39,387 nucleotides of DNA. Source: a virus. The notes beneath the pieces are model-generated. The model was not told where the DNA came from. It worked only from the letters and a program-made list of their open reading frames with translations, and did not search any database. Numbering within the stretch: the stretch's first letter is position 1; each line of letters opens with the position of its first letter. Shown here piece after piece: positions 1 to 6,979 of this stretch. The stretch lies in the IMG/VR virus record IMGVR_UViG_3300046507_000416, positions 1 through 39,387 of that record. One strand, given 5' to 3'. The translations under genes were made by a program, and so were the position numbers.

Positions 1-127
1 TTCGCTAGGAGGCGTCAAGCATGATTACAGCGCAGACATACGGCTATAAAGTTGATTTCCGTGCAACACCTATCACCTTTGAACAGCGGAAGAACCTGCT
101 TGATCTGCTAAAGGATGGCGCCCGCGC
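1..127. repeat. Terminal overlap of a circular contig, first copy
   Basis: Bases 1-127 are identical to 39261-39387. A length of exactly 127 is a common k-mer size in short-read assembly, so this is best read as the overlap left when a circular molecule was assembled, not as a biological repeat. The true circle is about 39,260 bp. The repeat carries the last codons of the small membrane protein gene (stop at 6-8) and the first 35 codons of the pilin-like gene. Confidence 0.93.
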
Positions 128-506
128 AGTCATTAAACATATCGGCCGTAATAAGGTTGTGTACCAAGTTGGCGCAATGGCGGTCACGTTCCTGCTTGTC
201 GGCGGTATCGAAAGTGTGTTTGCCGCTCCTGGTGGCGTGATTGGGGAGTCGGCACAAAGTATTAGTTTTGATCAACGTGCAGGATGGCTTTATCGCAAAC
301 TGACCATGTTTGCAAAATGGGTCATCATCATTAAAGGCGGCTTTGATACCATCTCACATACCGTACAAGGCGATTTCCCTGCCGCACGTAAAGCGGGTTT
401 GTCCTATCTGCTCGTATACGTGATCCTTCTCGGGCTGCCGTGGGCCTTCTCGCAGGTCGAAGGAATGTTCAACGAAACGGTGCAGACGATGGGAACGGGG
501 GTGTAA
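21..506 (+). CDS. Pilin-like membrane protein (TrbC/VirB2-like)
   Basis: 161 aa. A polar N-terminal stretch of about 45 residues is followed by a hydrophobic segment (about 47-66) ending in VFA-AP, a plausible signal-peptidase site. The remaining ~90 residues hold two more hydrophobic segments (around FAKWVIIIKGG and LSYLLVYVILLGLPW). A long leader, AxA-like cleavage site and two-helix mature part are what TrbC/VirB2-type conjugative pilins look like in Gram-positive elements. The start ATG has AGGAGG 7 bases upstream. It sits between a small membrane protein and an M23 peptidase plus VirB4-like ATPase, which supports a role in an envelope-spanning apparatus. The family call rests on topology and context, not on an alignment; a generic phage membrane protein is the alternative. 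Confidence 0.6.
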   Translation: MITAQTYGYKVDFRATPITFEQRKNLLDLLKDGARAVIKHIGRNKVVYQVGAMAVTFLLVGGIESVFAAPGGVIGESAQSISFDQRAGWLYRKLTMFAKWVIIIKGGFDTISHTVQGDFPAARKAGLSYLLVYVILLGLPWAFSQVEGMFNETVQTMGTGV

Positions 507-508
507 GT

Positions 509-1195
509 ATGCCCATGAAGTTTCGCATTAGTTCGGAGTACGGCGTGTTCGAGGAAGTTCGCCACGGTCGAATGCATACCGGAATAGACCTCGCTATGCC
601 GCGTGGAACCGAGCTGCATTCCATTGCTGACGGAACGATTGAACGGATCATTCACAATGGCAAAAGCCTTGGAAATGGGGTATATGTCCGCACAAATGAC
701 GGCGATTTGCATCTATATGGGCACCTAGACAAAGTGTCGGTGAAAGTCGGCGAACACGTTGACCAGGGTGATTTGCTCGGATTGGCGGGCTCAACCGGAC
801 ACAGCACCGGTCCGCATCTTCATTTCGGTCTCCTGCATAACGGGCACTATGCCGATCCGTCCCATTTATTGGGGGCGGTTCAACACTTCTCAGGCGAGAT
901 TGCGGGGCCGTCCATCCTTGGCATAACGGGTCCGGCTTCCTGGGTAGCTAAAAAAGCCGCCAAACATGCTGGGAAAGTTGCCGACCAAGCCGTAAACAGC
1001 ATCAAAACGCACGTCATCGAGTTCCTCAGTGATTTAGGCGCGGCATTGGTTGATTTGAGCTATGCCCTTGCCCTTATCGGCGTGGCGGGGTTTGTGGTTT
1101 TAGGCGTCATGGGATACCGCAATGGATACCGCTACGCGGGGTTGACGTTCGGCGTGTATGCACTCTTGCGATGGTTAGGGGCTGGAACGCCGTGA
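509..1195 (+). CDS. Membrane-anchored M23 peptidase
   Basis: 228 aa. The N-terminal half is an M23 (LytM/lysostaphin-type) zinc endopeptidase: HxxxD ligands at H23 and D27 and the HxH pair at H103 and H105 in a GHSTGPHLHFG context. M23 enzymes cut peptide cross-links in peptidoglycan. There is no signal peptide. The C-terminal third has hydrophobic segments (about 178-200 and 207-222) that would anchor it in the membrane. The frame stays open upstream to 440, but ATG 509 lies just after the previous gene and has a GGGGGTG ribosome site. It is translationally coupled to the ATPase through a GTGA overlap. In conjugation systems a wall hydrolase opens the cell wall for the channel; the same job is inferred here. 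It is not the phage endolysin, which is encoded at 37351-38274. Confidence 0.8.
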   Translation: MPMKFRISSEYGVFEEVRHGRMHTGIDLAMPRGTELHSIADGTIERIIHNGKSLGNGVYVRTNDGDLHLYGHLDKVSVKVGEHVDQGDLLGLAGSTGHSTGPHLHFGLLHNGHYADPSHLLGAVQHFSGEIAGPSILGITGPASWVAKKAAKHAGKVADQAVNSIKTHVIEFLSDLGAALVDLSYALALIGVAGFVVLGVMGYRNGYRYAGLTFGVYALLRWLGAGTP

Positions 1196-3534
1196 AATTT
1201 ACTAAAGTGTTGCAGGTGGTTAAGCCGGATTACGCATTTTTGAGAATCAAACCCAATAATGCGGTGCGAAATCGAAACACAGATAAAATTGCCCGTTCTA
1301 TCGCCATGTTGTACCGGGATCTATTCGCAAACATCCAAGTAGAGGAACATAAATTAATTAAAGCGTTCGGGAAAGAATTCGTGTTGGGTACGCGCTTTAA
1401 ATACACGTTGCCCGCGAAAGTCGCTTATTTTGTATATCTCGAGAAGGGTAAGGCGGAATTTTACTTTATCGTCCCCCGCCAGCACTTTGACAACCTGAGA
1501 GAAAAGATGAGCGATTCTTGGGGAGCTGTAACGATTGAAGAGGTAGCCGAGTTGCCGCAGTTTGGAGTGAAAGCAACGAAATATCAACTTGTGTATGAAA
1601 AGGAAGATCCGTTATCCCTTGCTGCCGACCGGCGCGACAATGATTTATTAAGCAGTAACCTAAACACGGTTGAGCTGCTTGAGGACGGCGATAAACTAGG
1701 GGTGTTTTACAACTTCCTCCCGACAACACAAATTAGTTGGCGGCACCTGTACCGCAATACGATCGATAAGGTTAACCGCAAAATGCCCGTTGAACGCAAT
1801 AAACTGGGGGTTTCATTCATTCTTAAATTTTCCATAGCAATGGGTAATTCATTGTTTCAAGGAATTGCAGAAGTGCTTGGAAGCCCGCAGAAGCTCCTTA
1901 AAGGAGCGAATGGTGAGAACATATTGGAAGGGCTTGCCGACCGCCTCAGCGGGGCACGACGCGTCTCAGAGAACACCGTCAAGAAGGGGAAAAGCATGGT
2001 CATTGATACGCAAATCCTGGTCATGGCTGAAAGTGAGGATAAACTTCGGCAACTCAACGCGGCCCGTTCACTTGCACAGTCATTTGACACCATAAGTGAG
2101 GATAACAAACTGCTGTACCATCCCCACAAGGGAGGGCTGAAGATGACGGATCGTAACATTAATGCGAGTAAAAACAAGATTGGAGATCAAGAGGCGCAAA
2201 ACTTCCTGGCCCTCCCTGGGCGCGACCTCTTGGAGCGTTACCACTGTATTGACCGTGTAGAAACGCAGGAAACGGAAGTACCGGACGATCTTAAAGAAGG
2301 CGTGATCTGTATCGGGGAAAACATCTATAGGGGCAACGTGCAGCCTGCGTACCTGACCACGGATAAAGAGTATCAAAACCTCATGCTCGTTTTAATCGGG
2401 CCTTCTAGGGCGGGCAAATCAACGTTGATTGCGAATATGATTCGGGATGCCATCGGAGCTGGGGAATGCGCGATTATTTTCGACTTTATCAGCCAATGCG
2501 AGTTAAGCCGGGAAGTAGCAAGCGCCATACCAAAAGATAAAACGCTTATTATCGAATGCGGAGATTTTCGAAAGATGCAGGGGATGGGATATAACGAGGT
2601 GGGCAAAAGCGCGGATTTATTCGACGCTTATGATGGGGTCAAAAAACAGACTACGCAACTCATGACGCTCGTTGATGCGATCAATGCAGACGGCACAAGG
2701 TTAACGGCTAAGATGCAACGCTACCTCGAAAGTGCGGCGTTAGTGACGTTTATAAACGATGGCAGTATTCGGGAAGTGTTTAATTGCTTACAGAATCACG
2801 AAGTCAGGTCACGGCTTATCAAAGCTGTGCCGCTACTGCAACGGGAGAACCTAAAGAAGTATTGCGACTCTTTAAGGGAGCTAGACGAATACAACAAAGC
2901 CGGGGACACCATTATAGGCACGAAAGATACCTACATTACAGGGATTATCGACCGATTGAACCAGCTCGAGCAGAACGCTTACATGGAAAAAATGCTCGAT
3001 AAAGGAACGGCAGGAAACGTGAACCTGGTCGATGAGATGCAGAAGAATCAACTCATCTGCATCCGTATGCCAGAAGACATGTTTGGCACCGATTCGGAAC
3101 GGGACGCTTATACCACGTATTGGAGTACAAAGATTTGGTTGGCGCTGCAAATGCGGGCGAAACAGCTAAAAGGGGATCGAAGCAAATACACGAAGGTCAA
3201 TATGGTGGTCGATGAGCTATACCAGGTACAACATACCGAGCAATTTATCAAAACAAAACTCAGTCGATACGCCAAGTTTGGGTTAAAGCCAATCATCAGC
3301 GCCCATTACCTGAATCAGATCCGGCACATACGCGACGAGCTACGGTCCGCGAACGCTTCCTATATGCTCATATCAGGCGTGGATAAACAAAATTACGTGG
3401 AATTGAAATCAGAGCTGCAACCATACACGGAAGAAGATTTGCTGAAGCTGCCGCGCTATCACAGCTTAAACCTGATTAAGAACAAGGATGGGTATGCGCG
3501 GTTTATCACCAAGCTGCCGAAACCGATTAAATGA
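1192..3534 (+). CDS. HerA/VirB4-like secretion ATPase
   Basis: About 780 aa from GTG 1192, which overlaps the preceding TGA; an in-frame ATG at 1171 is an alternative start. The C-terminal half is a RecA-like motor: Walker A GPSRAGKST at residues 403-411 and Walker B MVVDE ending at D674-E675, followed by an ISAHYLNQ segment where VirB4/TraC/HerA ATPases carry their Gln sensor. The N-terminal 250 residues resemble the poorly conserved membrane-proximal part of conjugation ATPases. VirB4-type proteins power type IV secretion channels at the inner membrane. The phage has its own TerL (19023-20375), so this is not needed for packaging. No relaxase or separate coupling protein is visible. A canonical terminator follows at once. 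The family call is firm at the level of HerA/FtsK/VirB4; the exact subfamily is inferred. Confidence 0.75.
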   Translation: MKFTKVLQVVKPDYAFLRIKPNNAVRNRNTDKIARSIAMLYRDLFANIQVEEHKLIKAFGKEFVLGTRFKYTLPAKVAYFVYLEKGKAEFYFIVPRQHFDNLREKMSDSWGAVTIEEVAELPQFGVKATKYQLVYEKEDPLSLAADRRDNDLLSSNLNTVELLEDGDKLGVFYNFLPTTQISWRHLYRNTIDKVNRKMPVERNKLGVSFILKFSIAMGNSLFQGIAEVLGSPQKLLKGANGENILEGLADRLSGARRVSENTVKKGKSMVIDTQILVMAESEDKLRQLNAARSLAQSFDTISEDNKLLYHPHKGGLKMTDRNINASKNKIGDQEAQNFLALPGRDLLERYHCIDRVETQETEVPDDLKEGVICIGENIYRGNVQPAYLTTDKEYQNLMLVLIGPSRAGKSTLIANMIRDAIGAGECAIIFDFISQCELSREVASAIPKDKTLIIECGDFRKMQGMGYNEVGKSADLFDAYDGVKKQTTQLMTLVDAINADGTRLTAKMQRYLESAALVTFINDGSIREVFNCLQNHEVRSRLIKAVPLLQRENLKKYCDSLRELDEYNKAGDTIIGTKDTYITGIIDRLNQLEQNAYMEKMLDKGTAGNVNLVDEMQKNQLICIRMPEDMFGTDSERDAYTTYWSTKIWLALQMRAKQLKGDRSKYTKVNMVVDELYQVQHTEQFIKTKLSRYAKFGLKPIISAHYLNQIRHIRDELRSANASYMLISGVDKQNYVELKSELQPYTEEDLLKLPRYHSLNLIKNKDGYARFITKLPKPIK

Positions 3535-3536
3535 AA

Positions 3537-3574
3537 AGAGCCGCAGGGATAAGCCCCCTTGGCTCTCTTTTTTT
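3537..3574 (+). terminator. Intrinsic terminator of the secretion-like cassette
   Basis: AGAGCC (3537-3542) pairs with GGCTCT (3561-3566), followed by C and a run of seven T. It ends transcription after the ATPase gene and insulates the cassette from the convergent integrase gene. Confidence 0.75.
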
Positions 3575-3610
3575 GACCGCATTTTGACCACGCTTGGCCG
3601 CATTTTGACC
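3571..3610. repeat. TTTTGACC direct repeats, possible integrase arm sites
   Basis: TTTTGACC occurs at 3571-3578, 3582-3589 and 3603-3610. The longer CCGCATTTTGACC is repeated at 3577-3589 and 3598-3610, 21 bp apart. A related CTTTGACCGCA lies at 3810-3820 at the 3' end of the integrase gene. The stretch 3611-3771 beyond it has no gene and no terminator that I can see. Direct repeats beside an integrase gene are typical of arm-binding sites flanking attP; the attP core itself cannot be picked out without a host sequence. Confidence 0.4.
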
Positions 3611-3771
3611 GCGAAACTTATACGACGGTTTTATCTCAAATGTAACGCGCGATGCTGAAAACGCGGGTAAACACTGCGATTGTTATAACTTTACATGCTC
3701 ATTTATCTTCGTTCACCTCCACTAAAGCCTATGCATATGATACAACCATGTGTTTAAAAACCCCAGTAAAT

Positions 3772-4989
3772 TCAACGAATTTTGTGCACGTTATCCTCGC
3801 GTGACCCCGCTTTGACCGCATTCATCAAATCGCTAAATTTACGAGCTGTATCGACGCGCTTCGTCTTAGTCACGTGGAGATATACGCGGCGTGTGACGTG
3901 GCCGTCTTCGTGACCTAAGCGCTCCATGATCTCTTCCAGCCCCGCACCAGCTTCAGCTAGCAGCGAACAGTGCGTATGGCGCAGCGAGTGCAGGGTGAGC
4001 TCTGGATTGTTTCCGCTCGCGTCCAGAGCGGCCTTCATCCTCTTAGATGTGACTTCCTTGTTTATGGGGAATCCCAATGTCCGTTCTGCCGTGAAAATAA
4101 AACCGTGATCCTTGAAAGAACTTGCTGGGTGATTTTTAACATTGTTCTGTGCGAATTTGTGTTTCTTCAACTCGCTTATTAATTCGGGGTCGATTACGAT
4201 TTCGCGCTTGGACGATTTCGTTTTGGGCGGCAGCAGAATGAACTTCTGTGCGTTATTATTCGGCAGGTAAAGGGTCTTTGTAATCTTAACCGTATGTTCT
4301 TCGAAAGACACGTCGCGCCATTTGAGTGCGAGAAGTTCCCCGATCCGCATGCCGGAATACGCAAGCATGTAAAAGAGCGTATAGTCTTGATGGCTCAACG
4401 TGGTCTTAATCACGCTGAGGAAACGGCCGAGCTCTTCCTTTTCCATGAACTTCGGCAGTTCTTCTTCTTCAAGCTGTTCGACTGTCTTTTTCTTGCGCGT
4501 GATCTTCGTTAGCTCTGTGGGGTCGCGCTTGATTAGCTCATCCCGCATGGCCTTTTTGAATATCAGCTTTCCAGTGGAGTGGATGATGCTTAATGTATTG
4601 TCAGCGTATGATGGTCCGAGCTTGTCCAACATATCTTGATACTGCTTGCGGGTGATGTCTTTTACCTTGACCGCCCCAAATTGCTTATTCAGAACAGATT
4701 TGACGGTTCGTTCGCGAAGGGAAAGGGTAGAAATCTTTGCATCTTTGCCGTACTCCTTCAGCCATTCATCTGCAAAGGATGCGAACGTGACGTTGTTGTC
4801 TGGTGTATAAAGCCCCGTGGTGACTTCGCGTTCAATCTCAGCAGCAGCGGCCCTAGCTTCGGCCTTTGTGCTAAACCCGCGCTTGGTGGTCGTTTTACGC
4901 TCGCCTGTGACGGGGTCTTTGCCAACATCTATTTTAAAGAGCCATAATTCACCCTTATTTATCGTTTTATACTTTTTAAACGAAGCCAT
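3772..4989 (-). CDS. int: Tyrosine integrase
   Basis: 405 aa from ATG 4989. A second in-frame ATG at 4998 is only 2 bases from the AGGA ribosome site, so the inner start is preferred and gives the family-like N-terminus MASFKK. The order is an AP2-like arm-binding domain (about 1-60), a SAM-like core-binding domain (about 65-170) and a catalytic domain with Arg in SGMRIGELL, HSLRH, LGH and a C-terminal Tyr in RVYLHV. It should insert the phage into the host chromosome and, with an excisionase, release it. It is transcribed leftward, toward the attP candidate. The length is normal for this family. Confidence 0.95.
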   Translation of the reverse strand: MASFKKYKTINKGELWLFKIDVGKDPVTGERKTTTKRGFSTKAEARAAAAEIEREVTTGLYTPDNNVTFASFADEWLKEYGKDAKISTLSLRERTVKSVLNKQFGAVKVKDITRKQYQDMLDKLGPSYADNTLSIIHSTGKLIFKKAMRDELIKRDPTELTKITRKKKTVEQLEEEELPKFMEKEELGRFLSVIKTTLSHQDYTLFYMLAYSGMRIGELLALKWRDVSFEEHTVKITKTLYLPNNNAQKFILLPPKTKSSKREIVIDPELISELKKHKFAQNNVKNHPASSFKDHGFIFTAERTLGFPINKEVTSKRMKAALDASGNNPELTLHSLRHTHCSLLAEAGAGLEEIMERLGHEDGHVTRRVYLHVTKTKRVDTARKFSDLMNAVKAGSREDNVHKIR

Positions 4990-5046
4990 ATGAAACATTT
5001 TCCTTTCTAATTCGTTTTAGTACATATATTTAAGGGGGTGTTTTCC

Positions 5047-5166
5047 ATGGTAATATATTCCAATGCCAAAATTCGACAAAATAATCTTACACGATGTGTT
5101 ATTCTAAGAAATGTTTATGGTTTGCAAATTTCAGATTTAGCAACGGGGGTTTGGAACTCTTTTTAG
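5047..5166 (+). CDS. Possible 39-aa small protein
   Basis: An open frame of 39 codons starts at ATG 5047 with a good ribosome site (AGGGGGTG, 5033-5040) and ends at TAG inside the palindrome at 5162-5177. The product has a short helix-rich segment (LRNVYGLQISDLA) that recalls the first helices of an HTH domain. It overlaps the likely integrase promoter on the other strand, so it may be chance. It otherwise lies in a gene-free stretch between the integrase and the next gene. Confidence 0.3.
   Translation: MVIYSNAKIRQNNLTRCVILRNVYGLQISDLATGVWNSF
5052..5079 (-). promoter_or_regulatory. Possible leftward promoter for the integrase
   Basis: On the minus strand TTGTCG (5079-5074) and TATATT (5057-5052) are separated by 16 bases, about 55 bases upstream of the integrase start. 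The match to the sigma-A consensus is moderate. Confidence 0.4.
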
Positions 5167-5177
5167 CTTAAGCTAAA
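5162..5177. promoter_or_regulatory. Perfect 16-bp palindrome
   Basis: TTTAGCTTAAGCTAAA is its own reverse complement. It is followed by a GTGAGT (5192-5197) / ACTCAC (5205-5210) stem-loop. Neither has a T-run on either strand, so they are not clear terminators. A dyad in the lysogeny region suggests an operator or an integration/excision factor site. Confidence 0.35.
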
Positions 5178-5221
5178 TTCTCGTCGGGGAGGTGAGTAAC
5201 TATCACTCACACCGCTCACCC

Positions 5222-5443
5222 TTAATTTTTGTGTTCCTTCCATTCGTAGAGGTCTTCAATCTGACAATCAAGTATGTCGGAAGCTCGCTTGGCTTGCAAC
5301 AGAGATAATCGCTTATGGCCACTTATAAGCTGCGACACCATCGAGGGGTGAAAATCCATCCGCCGAGCGAATTCTGATTTTGTAGTGCCTCGCAAGTTTA
5401 GTAATTCGGGTAAACGGCTTCTCCCATAACTGAGAGTAGCCAA
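5222..5443 (-). CDS. XRE-family HTH regulator
   Basis: 73 aa from TTG 5443, chosen because a perfect AGGAGG lies 7 bases upstream and no ATG fits. Almost the whole protein is a Cro/CI-type helix-turn-helix (KSEFARRMDFHPSMVSQLISG, about residues 22-42, is the DNA-reading part). It has no sensor or dimerisation domain. It diverges from the 58-aa gene at 5549, and the shared promoter region contains a GAAC-N4-GTTC dyad. A second lysogeny regulator beside the main repressor is the simplest reading. Confidence 0.8.
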   Translation of the reverse strand: MATLSYGRSRLPELLNLRGTTKSEFARRMDFHPSMVSQLISGHKRLSLLQAKRASDILDCQIEDLYEWKEHKN

Positions 5444-5482
5444 CGTTGTTCCTCCTGCTTTTGGGGATGAAAAAATAATCTA

Positions 5483-5511
5483 TTGTAATAAGAACACTTG
5501 TTCGTTAATAT
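5483..5511 (+). promoter_or_regulatory. Rightward promoter with dyad in the spacer
   Basis: TTGTAA (5483-5488) and TAATAT (5506-5511) are separated by 17 bases. GAACACTTGTTC (5492-5503) lies between the two boxes, where a bound regulator would block polymerase. On the minus strand TACAAT (5487-5482) could serve the HTH gene at 5443. Confidence 0.5.
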
Positions 5512-5548
5512 TGAAATACTACTTCAACCTACTGGGGCGGGGACACAG

Positions 5549-5725
5549 ATGAATGATTCGGAAGAAAAAGATAAGTTCAGATTTAAATTAAAAATGTTCT
5601 ACTACCTCGGAATTGATCCAAATGCGGGGATTGAATACCTCGAAAACAAGGAAACTAATGATATTGACCCGCAACATGTTACTGCCCTTGGGATTTTGAA
5701 AGGCTCTCTTGTTCCTTCTTCTTGA
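5549..5725 (+). CDS. Hypothetical 58-aa protein between two regulators
   Basis: 58 aa from ATG 5549, preceded by GGGGCGGGGA. The frame is open back to 5498, but that start has no ribosome site. The product is acidic at the N-terminus, with no motif I recognise. It is read from the promoter at 5483-5511, and its last 47 bases overlap the 3' end of the convergent repressor gene (5679-6116), so its mRNA is antisense to the repressor message. It could be an antirepressor or regulator; that is context only. Confidence 0.45.
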   Translation: MNDSEEKDKFRFKLKMFYYLGIDPNAGIEYLENKETNDIDPQHVTALGILKGSLVPSS

Positions 5726-6116
5726 TCTGAGCTCGAACGAAATCAAGAAATTCATCAGCGTGTTTAGCTTCTAGTGTAAATACATCAAGTATAAAATCCA
5801 TTCGCTTCCTGATTTCTTCATTCGTTAACCCTTGGTGCAAATATGTGAGAAGTTTCTCCGCGATTATTTTATCTGGGTCTAACTTCTCTTCTTCTTTATG
5901 GTGAACTACCTCAGTTTCAATCCTACCTAATAAATAATCAATGGAAACTCCAAATAAATCCGCTATCTTATTTAACATTTCTTTACGTGGAACTCGATCC
6001 TTTGACTCATACCCCGCTATAGACGGTCTAGAAACTCCTAGTTTCCCTGCAATATCCTCTTGTGTCCATCCCTTTTGTAACCGCAGCTTCTTAAATACCT
6101 CGGAAAACGAAGACAC
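5679..6116 (-). CDS. CI-like phage repressor
   Basis: 145 aa from GTG 6116, with a GGGGTGGGGA ribosome site. Residues 5-65 are a Cro/CI-type HTH (WTQEDIAGKLGVSRPSIAGYE). The C-terminal ~70 residues are helical and charged, with no Ser/Lys LexA-type autoprotease, so induction would not be by simple RecA-driven self-cleavage. It is divergent from the Cro-like gene at 6304, across an intergenic region packed with TGTTCC operators, which is the classic arrangement of a temperate genetic switch. Confidence 0.85.
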   Translation of the reverse strand: MSSFSEVFKKLRLQKGWTQEDIAGKLGVSRPSIAGYESKDRVPRKEMLNKIADLFGVSIDYLLGRIETEVVHHKEEEKLDPDKIIAEKLLTYLHQGLTNEEIRKRMDFILDVFTLEAKHADEFLDFVRAQIKKKEQESLSKSQGQ

Positions 6117-6181
6117 TTCCCCACCCCACTTTTTGAATGTTAATTTTCAACTATGTCATAGTAGTTATTCTACCCCAAGAG

Positions 6182-6278
6182 TGTTCCGGAAATAAACGTA
6201 AGTTTCTGGAACAAAAGTGTTGACAATGTTCCATTTGTTGACTATTATTAGGATATCAAGTTGTTCCGAAGAGGAACA
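6182..6278. promoter_or_regulatory. TGTTCC operator array of the lysis-lysogeny switch
   Basis: Four sites share the half-site TGTTCC/GGAACA: TGTTCCGGAAATA (6182-6194), TTTCTGGAACA (6203-6213), TGTTCC (6227-6232) and the full dyad TGTTCCGAAGAGGAACA (6262-6278). The third lies in the spacer of the rightward promoter and the fourth just downstream of it, so binding would repress the early operon. Confidence 0.7.
6220..6248 (+). promoter_or_regulatory. Rightward early promoter (PR-like)
   Basis: TTGACA (6220-6225), a 17-base spacer and TATTAT (6243-6248) form a near-consensus sigma-A promoter reading into the Cro-like gene and the early operon. Operator half-sites overlap and flank it. Confidence 0.8.
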
Positions 6279-6303
6279 TTAAGGGTTTGGGGGTGACGGA
6301 AAT

Positions 6304-6489
6304 ATGCGAGTTGAACTTATCGCTGTTCGCAAGAAACTAAAGCTAACTCAAGCAGCTGTTGCTAAAAAGGCCGACATTAGCCGTTCCGCTTATGCGAAGT
6401 ATGAAATCGGTATTCGAACACCTTCTGTGACTATTGCTAAAGCTATTGCAGATGCATTGAAGACGAAAGTGAATATTTTTTTTGAGTAA
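6304..6489 (+). CDS. Cro-like XRE regulator
   Basis: 61 aa, essentially a single HTH domain (LTQAAVAKKADISRSAYAKYE at about 14-34, given here as its two recognition helices). It is the first gene read from the strong operator-flanked promoter and faces the repressor gene. GGGGGTGA lies 9 bases before the ATG. A small, single-domain regulator in this position is Cro-like: it would switch off repressor expression once lytic growth begins. A further complete operator lies just after the stop codon (6492-6508). Confidence 0.85.
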   Translation: MRVELIAVRKKLKLTQAAVAKKADISRSAYAKYEIGIRTPSVTIAKAIADALKTKVNIFFE

Positions 6490-6491
6490 TA

Positions 6492-6508
6492 TGTTCCGAA
6501 AAGGAACA
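6492..6508. promoter_or_regulatory. Fifth operator, downstream of the cro-like gene
   Basis: TGTTCCGAAAAGGAACA repeats the dyad at 6262-6278 with one base changed in the spacer. It lies between the Cro-like gene and the next gene, in the leader of the rest of the early operon, where a bound regulator could act as a roadblock. Confidence 0.65.
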
Positions 6509-6524
6509 AAAGGAGAGAAAAAAG

Positions 6525-6794
6525 ATGCTGATACAAATCGAACCTTCGTCAGACTTTTTCACTGCAATACGTGACGCAATCCGCGAAGAAGTCATGCAAG
6601 TGGTCACGGCAAGCAATGTTGACACACAGTTGATGACGACAGATAACGCCGCCGAGTTCATGCAGGTTAGTGTTCAAACTATACGCCAGTTTATGCGGCA
6701 GGGGTTGCCACACTTTCAATCAGGCCAGGTCATCCGCTTCTTACGGTCAGACATTATCGAATGGATGAAAACAAAGGGAGAGAAGAGCGCATGA
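6525..6794 (+). CDS. Excisionase-like HTH protein
   Basis: 89 aa. The C-terminal half (about 36-85) has the layout of a MerR/excisionase-type winged HTH: TTDNAAEFMQVSVQTIRQFM, then a hairpin and FLRSDIIEWM. Such helix-turn-helix_17 proteins include phage excisionases and small regulators. It starts with AAGGAGA 8 bases upstream and overlaps the next gene by ATGA. As an early gene it may assist prophage excision or regulate the operon; which of the two is not shown by the sequence. Confidence 0.65.
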   Translation: MLIQIEPSSDFFTAIRDAIREEVMQVVTASNVDTQLMTTDNAAEFMQVSVQTIRQFMRQGLPHFQSGQVIRFLRSDIIEWMKTKGEKSA

Positions 6795-6979
6795 CCGACG
6801 AACGAAAACGCCGCTTCCATGCCGTGCAGGTGAAGGACGCCATCGAAATGCAAGCCATCTACGAAGCCGCAGCGCGAGGAATTGGAGCTAATAAAGCTTG
6901 TGAGGTAGTTCTAGGCGGTTTCTTTCAATTAAGCGCCACAGCGGCGGAGGGAGTGCTCAACCGTGACAATGCACGTTAG
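6791..6979 (+). CDS. Small early protein, function unknown
   Basis: 62 aa, translationally coupled to the preceding gene through ATGA. The product is predicted to be helical and alanine-rich, with no recognised motif. Its end overlaps the next small gene by 17 bases. Confidence 0.55.
   Translation: MTDERKRRFHAVQVKDAIEMQAIYEAAARGIGANKACEVVLGGFFQLSATAAEGVLNRDNAR

Noticed and set aside
1-127. Terminal repeat as a real phage end repeat or attachment site
   Set aside because: Exactly 127 identical bases with the ends falling mid-gene is the signature of a k-mer overlap in a circular assembly.
1192-3534. ATPase as the DNA packaging motor (tectivirus or FtsK-HerA type)
   Set aside because: A complete terminase with ATPase and nuclease motifs is encoded at 18590-20375, and the neighbours are secretion-like.
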